From NCBI GenBank assembly GCA_917880885.1, contig OU862933.1, positions 11,743,179 to 11,807,178 of the forward strand: 64,000 nt of DNA, in the 5' to 3' direction. This DNA is from Limnephilus marmoratus (Eukaryota; Arthropoda; Insecta; Trichoptera; Limnephilidae). Position 1 is the stretch's first letter. Every line of letters begins with the position of its first letter. Below the pieces are notes generated by a model that was not told the origin of the DNA, made no database searches, and saw only the letters and a program-made list of their open reading frames with translations. The position numbers and the translations under genes were made by a program. Shown in pieces: positions 56,698-64,000 of this stretch.

Positions 56698-56945
56698 TTT
56701 CATTTTTCAATAATTATCAGTCTGAAACACTCACCTACATTGAAAAAATCTTCCGTGAAAAGATACATGCCGCCTACGGGACTTGAACCCGCTTGAAATG
56801 TGGTTAGTATAACACCTTATACATATTATATTGTTATTAAATTCTGCATTAAGGACCTTAAACCATGTTATTTCGGTGATAAACAACTTTAAATTTTCCA
56901 TTGTTTGTAATTAGTTAGTACTTGAACCCGTGTCCCGTGAAAGTA
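56698..56945 (-). repeat. FamE segment (reverse) with partial tRNA-like sequence
   Basis: CTGAAACACTCACCTACATT, AAAAGATACATGCCGCCTAC and GGGACTTGAACCCGC are the reverse of the tRNA 3' half seen at 57164-57240. From 56790 onward (TTGAAATGTGGTTAGTATAA to ACCCGTGTCCCGTGAAAGTA) it is inverted with respect to 59695-59880. Confidence 0.72.
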
Positions 56946-57345
56946 TTTCACCAAAAATGTAGACATAATTTGTCTCGATGCCACCTAGTGAGAGATTTAG
57001 CACTAACAATGCCTCTCTCACATAAATAACGTTGGTAGTTTTCAGGTGGAAAAATGTAATAAACAGTAATTGTAAAATGAAACACTAGTATGTATTGAAT
57101 TATTTGGCTGGTATTAGGTAAGCCGACATGGCTCAGTGGTAGAGCACCTGACCGGCAACCAAAATGACACGGGTTCAAGTCCCGTTGGCGGTATGTATCT
57201 TTTCTCGGAAGATTTTTTCAATGTAGGTGAGTGTTTCAGGCTGATAATTATTGCTTATAATAATTGTTACCCTTTGTGCTATGAATAAAAATCTTGTCTT
57301 AAACGTTAGTTTATCAATTAAAAATTATAATTAATATTTGACAAG
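56946..57345 (+). repeat. FamE unit 1 with tRNA-like gene
   Basis: Roughly 400-bp unit repeated directly at 57346-57710. It contains GAGAGATTTAGCACTAACAA, TTGAATTATTTGGCTGGTAT, the tRNA-like sequence (57121-57192) and GTGTTTCAGGCTGATAATTA. Confidence 0.8.
57121..57192 (+). tRNA. tRNA-like sequence (degenerate; loop reads GGC)
   Basis: A-box TGGCTCAGTGGTAGAGC with D-stem GCTC/GAGC, and a perfect T-arm ACGGG TTCAAGT CCCGT. The acceptor pairs GCCGACA with TGGCGGT with one mismatch and one wobble. The anticodon loop position reads CCGGCAA (GGC, alanine-like), but the anticodon stem CCTGA/CCAAA does not pair. It is most likely the pol III promoter part of a SINE or a tRNA pseudogene, since it recurs with its flanks. 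Confidence 0.45.
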
Positions 57346-57710
57346 TTAAAGTATTTCACCAAAAAATGTAGACATAATTTTTCTCGACGCCACCTAGTGA
57401 GAGATTTAGCACTAACAATGCCTCTCCCACAAAAATAACGTTGGTTGTTTTCAGGTGGAAAAATGTAATAAGCAGTAATTGTTGAATGAAACACTAGTAT
57501 GTATTGAATTATTTGGCTGGTATTAGGTAAGCCGACATAGCTCAGTGGTAGAGCTCCTGACCGGCAATCAAAAGGACACGGGTTCAAGTCCCGTTGGCGG
57601 TATGTATCTTTTCAATGTAGGTGAGTGTTTCAGGCTGATTATTGCTTATAATAATTGTTAGATAATTTCATTTTATTTGACGTTTTTTTATTCAACTTTA
57701 TCAAGAAAAA
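57346..57710 (+). repeat. FamE unit 2
   Basis: Direct duplicate of unit 1 at a period of about 412 bp, with scattered differences and a shorter right end. Confidence 0.8.
57532..57603 (+). tRNA. tRNA-like sequence, second copy (degenerate)
   Basis: Same fold as 57121-57192 (D-stem GCTC/GAGC, T-arm ACGGG/CCCGT). Here TCAAA allows three anticodon-stem pairs with CCTGA but two mismatches remain. Not a convincing functional tRNA. Confidence 0.45.
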
Positions 57711-57714
57711 TATT

Positions 57715-58195
57715 TTCACTCGGGGCCTGTGTCATCTTTGGGGATGCGGTGTGAATGGTATTTTTAAGGGAAGAAAGGAGAGAAATTTCTGGTAATTAAA
57801 AAGGTATGAAGAATGGCTAGGAATCTAGGGGTCAGTGTGTCCAGGAGAGACGGACGTACGAATCCTTCCACCCGCTGCGGACAGGTACAAAGGTCTCCCC
57901 GAATCGAACTCCCCCGATCCGGCCCGCCACGCAGCTGATGGGTAGGCGCATTCACCGCCAAGATCTGAACTCACCTCTTCTGATGAACCCGGGCACTCCT
58001 GCCTCACCAAACGTAGTAACACCACTTGGAGTGACCCATGGTAAAGGCGTTGGTTATCCGATACACACTTCTCACCCCGTAAACCGGGGCACTTCTGCTA
58101 AGTCACCAAACGTATCAAACCACTTGGAGTGACCTATAGTAGACGTGTTAGATAACAAGTAAATGGTTCCCGGGGCGGCGAAACCCATACCCATC
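57715..58195 (+). repeat. FamB copy with an internal tandem duplication
   Basis: GGGGATGCGGTGTGAATGGT starts the copy after a lost hairpin end. The CACCAAACGTAGTAACACCA / CTTGGAGTGACCCATGGTAA block is repeated (57999 and about 58103), followed by GGTTCCCGGGGCGGCG. Confidence 0.68.
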
Positions 58196-59399
58196 CCAAA
58201 TGATGCCAATGAATGGAGGCAAGAAGTTATTTTAAGAAATTGTAAAATTTGATGAATACGCTCTGTATTATTGATAGCACAATAAAAGTTATTTTTTGTT
58301 GTCAGAATTGTTAAATTTATAAACAAATATTTAAATAAAAATCACATAACTTATAGAACTGCTGAGGAAATTAACAAAAGAAGTGGCAGATCCTTGAAAA
58401 ACAGCAAATAAAAAACAATTATGCTAAGGGTAAAATATTCTGCTATTTTTAAGAGCCTACCTGCACTCCACACTTTCAACGTACGAGTATGTACACGTTT
58501 TGCCTTCAGAGTTGCACTTAAAATATTTCTGAAGACAGAAGCTTTCCGGCGTGTTCAAGGGTTGTTTTAAGAATTTCCTCTGGCTTTTAGAGTCTTAGGC
58601 ATATTTGACCTGTAAGAGATTTTAATATTTACTTAAGTCAGAAAGATTTTAAAAATACGTTTTACGTACAGTATGTTCTTTATGTGATTTTTAACACCAT
58701 TGTTTAAAAATTCTCTCCGATTTTATTTTATTTAAAATGATAATTAATCTATAAATGAGGAGTGTAGAATCAATGCAGCAACATCCAAAATGCGTTATTT
58801 TAAGAGAACAAAAAAGAAACGTTTTATTTGAGTAATTCTCACGCATTCATAAATTAATAATTATATTCACAAAGTGATAAAAGCTAAAGAGCTGTTTTGA
58901 TGCCAAATAACTGCTTTTCTAGGTAAAAGAGTGAATCATTAACAAAGTTGAATTATTAGTTTACTTTCGAAAAAAGTGGAGTTTGCTGCATTTGATTCTA
59001 CACAAGTCGTATATAAAAACGAATCCCTGTTTCCCTTGGTCACGCCATACTTCAGAACGACTTTACCTATTTCACTCATATTTTTTTTAAGTTTTTTAAT
59101 ACTTGTAGAAGGTTCTTACGGAAAGAAAAATTAAGAAAATTGCGCAGAAAAATTAATAATATCAGAAAACTTAATGACTATTTTAGATTGGCGCACGTTT
59201 GACATTTCACGCATTTGATGAAATTGAATTTAGCAGGCAGCTGTTTTTTTTATTAAAAGAATTTTCCATGGATTTTTTAAATTATATATGTATATTTTAA
59301 ATAGGTAACTAAGTTAGGTACTAAATTTGATTGATTGTTCTTATAATATACAGAAATGAATATTTGTAATATACGAAAAATGAAGATTTGAATAAAAAA
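58196..59399. other. Long non-coding stretch
   Basis: About 1.2 kb of AT-rich DNA with no supported gene, inverted repeat or recurring family. Confidence 0.45.
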
Positions 59400-59640
59400 A
59401 TTGTAATAGGTGGCACGCGAGCTGTTTGAAAACTGAATGTACTGGGACTGAATAAATGGAACACGGGAGGGGGTTTGCGGGCCGTGGAGCGGGAGAGGGA
59501 GAGAGTGGGCAGGGAAGGTGGAATGCGAGAGGGTAGGGGATGCGAAGGAGGAACGGGGACGCACGGGAAAGGACGTGCAGGGAGAAACCATTTATTTCTT
59601 TGAATATGGTATTTCAACGCATGCCGGGAAGCAGCTTGTA
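59400..59640 (+). mobile_element. Helitron-like 3' portion with homopurine tract
   Basis: GGTGGCACGCGAGCTGTTTG precedes a purine-rich tract (59465-59560), then CACGGGAAAGGACGTGCAGG, ATTTATTTCTTTGAATA and CGCATGCCGGGAAGCAGCTTG followed by T. This parallels the end of the Helitron at 8209-9148, with CTTG replacing CTAG. Confidence 0.62.
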
Positions 59641-59694
59641 AAATATATGTTTGAATTGCAATAATGCGAAGTTAACAGTATTTTAATGTTCACC

Positions 59695-59880
59695 GCCTTA
59701 CTAATTAGTTAGTACTTTCACGGGACACGGGTTCAAGTACTAACTAATTACAAACAATGGAAAAATTAAAGTTGTTTAGCACCGAAATAACATGGTTTAA
59801 GGTCCTTAATGCAGAATTTAATTACAACATAATATGCATAAGGTTTTATACTAACCATATTTCAAGCGGTTTCACTATAG
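59695..59880 (+). repeat. Inverted counterpart of 56790-56945
   Basis: TAATTAGTTAGTACTTTCAC, then GACACGGGTTCAAGTAC, AATAACATGGTTTAAGGTCC and TACTAACCATATTTCAAGCG are the reverse complement, in order, of the segment at 56.8-56.9 kb. The two arms enclose about 2.7 kb. Confidence 0.8.
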
Positions 59881-60064
59881 TAACATCTTATAATTCGTCT
59901 TTCTTAGCTATTTTTTGATTTTATTTTTTTTTTAAATTTCTTTATTTATTGCATATTGTGGTTACATTATTTGTGGATTTTTCGACCACCATGCTAGGCT
60001 AATGTCCATGTAATGGTGGTCGAGAATTATCGAACTAGCTATTATCGAACGTTATTAATAGCCT

Positions 60065-60495
60065 TTCGTCTGCGTGGTTGATTTTAAGAATCCGACTTCC
60101 AACGCATGTCTGCCGCCGCGCCTTACCCGTCCCACCATATAATCATCCATGTAAGTGGATTTTCAGATAAAACTACCATTGTAATTCGGTTTCTAATTCA
60201 AGAATTCATCACACGATGACGCCACTTTCGTCAGCAAGACGCATAGGGGCGTGCCCTTCCTAGGTATAAATTCTACGAATTTGTGAACCTGGAGTATTTT
60301 CCGGATTTCGAAAGATTGTCGGTAATACTCAGTTGTATCAAACGGCTGTATATTACATATGACGTAATCGCCCGTCCCGGTTAATTTGTCGGGGTGACTA
60401 GCCATCACCGGTTGACAGTGAATACGAGGAACGGGCTTACTTTGGAACCAGTTACTATTGGATTTTCAAAATGATCACCAACACTAATGGGCGAT
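60065..60495 (+). repeat. FamD dispersed repeat, copy 2
   Basis: Contains AATTCGGTTTCTAATTCAAG, GTATATTACATATGACGTAA, ACGAGGAACGGGCTTACTTT and AAAATGATCACCAACACTAA, matching 18484-18985 in order. Confidence 0.65.
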
Positions 60496-61435
60496 CACCA
60501 ACACTTACTTAACGTGATAAGTACTAAATGTTAGAAAATACATATGAAATGGAAATAAGTAGGGATCGGTTTGTGTTAACCTCATTATTATGTATTTTGT
60601 TCAAACATACTTATTTCATTTTATAAAAAAAAATGTTTTAGTCGAAAAACTTTTAATTATTGTTAGATAACTGATCATAAATACAATCAACGGCAATAAG
60701 CTTGTGTAACAAAATGATAATGTCTGTTTACAAGAAACGAATAAAGCTGGATTATTATTTAACTATCTAGAAATCCTCGAGCGAGTCCGGATCCCAATGT
60801 TTTCGCATCGTCTCATTCTGTTTTGGCCTCCAGTCAGGGGCGGACTGACTTTCAAATGCTAATTTAGGTCGAAGTAACGCTGACTTTCCCCCTTGTGCAT
60901 ATATATGTATGTAAAATAGGTAAAAAAATGAAATATTGAAGAAATTAAATACCTTGTCATTTAAACAAATTAATTATTTCTATGGTCATATATGAATTGA
61001 ATTTCTAAGAAAAATTGAAAACCTCCAGCACGAACAGCTCAGAATGAACTAAACTTAAAACCTTCTTTGAAAAGTCATTAAAAGTGTCGAAAAAAAATTA
61101 AAAAACAGGTTACGTTGAATTAGATTATGGGCTATTTTAAAATTTTTAATGACTTTTTAAAGATATGTTGAGTTGATTCTAAATTGTCGTGAAACCCAAA
61201 CAATACAAGAGACTAAGAAAAGAAATTAAATGGCTCCCCTTCAAAAAAAAATCTAAAAATCTTTGATGTACCGAGCAATAAAATTGAGATTTGGAAAATA
61301 TTTAACTGTGTATTAAATATATGTTAATTGTTAGAAATGTATTGTAACTTTTTACAGAGCCCTTAAGGTGATTTTTCACAAAAAAGGCGCTATGTAAATC
61401 ATCCAAATATTACTATTATTATATTAGCTGTGCCA
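60496..61435. other. Non-coding stretch
   Basis: No gene seen. CAGTCAGGGGCGGACTGACT at about 60831 looks like a hAT-type terminus, but no partner end was found. Confidence 0.4.
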
Positions 61436-61515
61436 GTAGCGTAGCGAGGGGGGGGGGCGGGGGGGGCGGACCGCCCCGGGTGCCACCCAAGGAGGGTGTG
61501 ACACTCGAACGTGGA
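61436..61515. repeat. G-rich transposon-like terminus
   Basis: CAGTAGCGTAGCGAGG followed by G runs, then CCGCCCCGGGTGCCACCCAA. CAGTGGCGTAGC is a frequent terminus of hAT-type elements in animals. A G-rich stretch GGGGAGGGTGACACCGCG stands at the very end of the window (63974-64000), so a partner end may lie just beyond it. Confidence 0.45.
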
Positions 61516-61584
61516 GAAAAAACTAACGAAAGTGCGAAATTGCCGTAAAAAATATTTTACATGTTAACACTGACTGTTATTTTG

Positions 61585-61805
61585 CTCTATGGCTTGGTTA
61601 GTCGGGGATTCCCGAAAATTATTTTTTATTGTTCCTAGCTCAGTCAGGGATTTCCCTGAAATATTCATTGTGTCATTCTTATTTCATTCGTATATTGTTA
61701 TTAACGTAGACTCGTGAAGTGAATTGTTATCTATGGACTGACGTAAATTAGTGAAGAAGTTATTATTGTGTTAGCGTTTAAGGTTTATTAGTGCTGAAAG
61801 ACCAG
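61585..61805 (+). repeat. Direct repeat flanking the zinc-finger array, left copy
   Basis: GGCTTGGTTAGTCGGGGATT, AATATTCATTGTGTCATTC, CATTCGTATATTGTTATTAA and GAAGTTATTATTGTGTTAGC parallel 63648-63865 in the same order, at roughly 70-75% identity by eye. Confidence 0.65.
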
Positions 61806-61849
61806 TTTGAAAAACATGATAGGTAGGTGTGAATTTTTAGATACCGTTT

Positions 61850-63000
61850 TGTTGCGCATGAATAGTTACAGTCGGGACAAGAAAAAGGTTTTTCATCACT
61901 GTGAGTTAGCAAGTGCCGTTTTAGTTATTTTTTTCGAGAATAAGAATAGTTGCAGACAGGACAAGAAATAGGTTTTTTTTCCACTGTCGGTAAACGTGTG
62001 ATTTTTAGATTTCTCTTCATAGTACATGAATAATTGCCGTTGGAACATGAAAAAGGTTTTTCTTCGCACTGAGTCAGCAACTGACTTCTTATGTATCCCC
62101 TTTGAGAACACGAATAGTTACGATCCGGACATGTAAAATGTTTTTCTCTTCTGTGAAACGTACTGCGGATTTTTAAATCTTCCCTTTGAAAACTTGTATT
62201 ACTGCAGTCGGGACATGAAAATAGTTTTTGTCCAGTATGGGAAAGCTTGTGCATTTTTAGATACCGTTTTGTAACGCATGAATAGTTACAGTCGGGACAA
62301 GAAAAATATTTTTCATTACTGTGAGTTAGCAAGTGCCGTTTTAGTTATTTTTTCAAGAATAAAAATAGTTGCAGTCAGGACATGAAATAGTTTTTTTTCC
62401 ACTGTCGGTAAACATGTGATTTTTAGATTTCTCTTCATAGCACATGAATAGTTGCAGTTGAAACATGAAAAAGGTATTTCTCCACACTGAGTCAGCAACT
62501 GAATTCATATGTATCCCTTTTGAGAACACGAATAGTTACAACCAGGATTTGAAAAAGGTTTTTCTATTCTGTGAAACGTACTGCAGATTTTTAAATCTTT
62601 GCTTTGAAAACTTGTATTAATGCAGTCGGGACATGAAAAAGGTTTTTGTCCAGTATGGATAAGCATGTGAATTTTTAGATCCCGTTTTGTAGCGCATGAA
62701 TAGTTACAGTCGGGACAAGGAAAAGGTTTTTCATCACTGTGAGTTAGCAAGTGCCGTTTTAGTTATTTTTTTCGAGAATAAGAATAGTTGCAGTCAGGAC
62801 ATAAAATAGGTTTTTTTCCACTGTCGGTAAAAGTGTGATTTTTAGATTTCTCTTCATAGTACATGAATAGTTGCAGTTGGAACATGAAAAAGGTTTTTCT
62901 CTACACTGAGTCAGCAACTGACTTCTTATGTATTCCTTTTGAGAACACGAATAGTTACAATTAGGATATGAAAAAGGTTTTTCTCTTCTGTAAATCATAC
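61850..63000 (-). pseudogene. C2H2 zinc-finger array with recurrent stops
   Basis: On the minus strand about 13 finger units of 28 codons follow one another with linkers of the type HTGQKPFSCPDC and HSDEKPFPCPDC. Many fingers have lost a zinc ligand (for example SYPNCNYSCSQKEYI). Five-finger blocks repeat every 418-420 bp: GTGAGTTAGC recurs at 61901, 62321 and 62739 on the plus strand. Each block carries the same TAA where Tyr or Ile would stand before LKRHLLTHS. The longest open piece is 62332-61925 (135 residues). Intact proteins of this type bind DNA in the nucleus. As read, this array is interrupted and probably a pseudogene, although a spliced or edited form cannot be excluded. No N-terminal effector domain is visible. 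Confidence 0.78.
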
Positions 63001-63024
63001 TGTGGACTTATGGAAACCTTTGTA

Positions 63025-63070
63025 AAATTACTTTCTCAGAGCCTCCTCAGTGAAGCTAATGTAAAACGAA
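63025..63070 (-). repeat. FamB hairpin-end fragment
   Basis: AAAATTACTTTCTCAGAGCC and TCCTCAGTGAAGCTAATGTA match the FamB terminus weakly. Confidence 0.45.
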
Positions 63071-63360
63071 ATATGTGTTGTAAAACCAATTTAATACTGT
63101 CTTACCTTTAACCCCTCAGGGGTTTAAAATTGTGGAGATCTGGAAGGAATGAAAGGCCGATAAAAATAATAATATTTTCCCAATTTGTTTACGAATTACA
63201 ATTTAAAACAATAAAATAAACAATTTACGCATGGACCTATTGCTAGTTTGAAATCACTTGTTTTATTTTTACCGCAAACGCGATTAAAACAAGAAAAGGG
63301 TATTTAAGCGACTTTCCAGTACTTTGCGCAATTTAATTGAGACTTTTATGTAAAAATAGT
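63071..63360. other. Non-coding spacer
   Basis: No gene or family seen. Confidence 0.4.
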
Positions 63361-63485
63361 CACTTGGGTGTTACGTAACGTTTAGGGGGATGGAGGGGCA
63401 GAAAAATGTTACGGCGCGTTGCATGGGGGGAGTGAGGGTCAAAATTTTTCTAAAATTGCGTTACGTTATACTTGAACGCCCCCTT
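63361..63485. repeat. Interspersed repeat with GTTACGTAACG motif
   Basis: GGGTGTTACGTAACGTTTAG, a G-rich segment, TGTTACGGCGCGTTGCATGG and ATTGCGTTACGTTATACTTG. The TTACGTAA palindrome at one end and GTTACGTTA at the other suggest inverted ends. I recognise this pattern as a common insect repeat, without a database check. Confidence 0.5.
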
Positions 63486-63647
63486 TACTATTTCACGATT
63501 GAAATTTTATCGTTACACTCTGAACACAAAACTGGTTTTAACCTAAATATTGATTATTATGTTTTCATGACAGCAAATTATTTTCTTCAGATTTTTGCAG
63601 CATATTAGAATTATAGACTCCACACGGAACTTTGTTATTTTTAGCTA

Positions 63648-63865
63648 CATGGCTCGGTCGGTCAGCATCCCCCAAAAATTCTGTTATTTTATTTTCGTTC
63701 CTAGCTCTTACTATTGATTTATTGGGGATTCCCGCGAAATATTCCTCGCTTTTCCCCTGCGTCATTCTCATTTCTTTCGTACATTGTGATTGACGGAAAC
63801 TCGCGAAGGAAATTATCACCTATCGATTGTTGAAAAAACTGTTATTCTGTTAGTATTTTTAAAAG
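63648..63865 (+). repeat. Direct repeat flanking the zinc-finger array, right copy
   Basis: GGCTCGGTCGGTCAGCATCC, GATTTATTGGGGATTCCCGC, TGCGTCATTCTCATTTCTTT and CGTACATTGTGATTGACGGA. Partner of 61585-61805. Confidence 0.65.
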
Positions 63866-64000
63866 TGTTTTAATTTTGAGGATATCAATTTTTTTTTTTA
63901 ACTAGCTAGAAATGTTTTTTATATTTTAGGAAGTCAAAATTCGCGTTTTGAATTTCTCAAAAAAAAATTAATGGGGGGGGGGGAGGGTGACACCGCGTTT

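Noticed and set aside
57121..57192. Functional alanine tRNA
   Set aside because: T-arm and D-arm are good, but the anticodon stem does not pair and the unit recurs with its flanks as a repeat. Kept only as tRNA-like.
60831..60855. hAT-type terminus CAGGGGCGGACTG
   Set aside because: No matching second end or 8-bp duplication was found in the following sequence.
1..64000. CRISPR arrays, phage or bacterial operons
   Set aside because: All regular repeats found are contiguous satellites without spacers, and the gene content is eukaryotic.

Overview
This window looks like repeat-dominated insect nuclear DNA. It is AT-rich, carries an interstitial block of the arthropod telomere repeat TTAGG (11802-11853), and holds decayed copies of typical arthropod transposons: Jockey/I-type and RTE-type non-LTR elements, a CR1/L2-type element, a Penelope-like element, mariner, hAT and Helitrons. 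TTAGG argues against Diptera; I cannot name the order. I see no bacterial-type operon, CRISPR array or rRNA.

Only one ordinary host gene segment is convincing: a minus-strand exon (44314-43359) of a stargazin-like claudin/CACNG-family protein, bounded by a splice acceptor and a GTAAGT donor. A minus-strand C2H2 zinc-finger array at 61.85-63.0 kb is broken by stops. Everything else that codes is transposon-derived and mostly truncated, frameshifted or interrupted by stops.

Layout. 0-13.7 kb: the 3' end of a non-LTR reverse transcriptase (1-438), an 82-bp satellite (2602-3416), a TA-flanked inverted-repeat element (3785-4482), two Helitron-like elements (about 7250-7807 and 8209-9148), the TTAGG block and several short interspersed families. 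14.3-16.4 kb: the largest reverse-transcriptase remnant, split by one frameshift. 17-27 kb: nested short repeats and an internally deleted mariner (19184-19888). 27.5-42.4 kb: a CR1/L2-type fragment, then a 13.9-kb LTR retrotransposon (28328-42260) with two nearly identical 5.67-kb LTRs around only 2.6 kb of almost non-coding internal DNA. A polypurine tract and a gag-like relic both place it on the minus strand. 43-50 kb: the stargazin exon and remnants of RTE, Jockey/I and mariner elements. 51185-53557: a probable DNA transposon with about 150-bp imperfect terminal inverted repeats, a 4-bp ACCC target duplication and a broken gene of a family I cannot assign. 54140-54867: a hAT element with an exact 8-bp duplication. 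56-60 kb: a GIY-YIG Penelope-like fragment with a hammerhead-like motif, inserted in a tRNA-derived repeat cluster. 61.4-64 kb: the zinc-finger array between direct repeats.

I give the recurring short families local labels. FamA is modular, with ends based on GAAGTGAAAC. FamB has a nested hairpin end. FamC is a tRNA-headed SINE-like family. FamD and FamE are two further dispersed families. The strongest candidates for something undescribed are the giant-LTR non-autonomous retrotransposon, whose LTR contains an amplified piece of FamA, and the inverted-repeat element at 51-53.6 kb. All comparisons were made by eye within the window; no database search or alignment was run.
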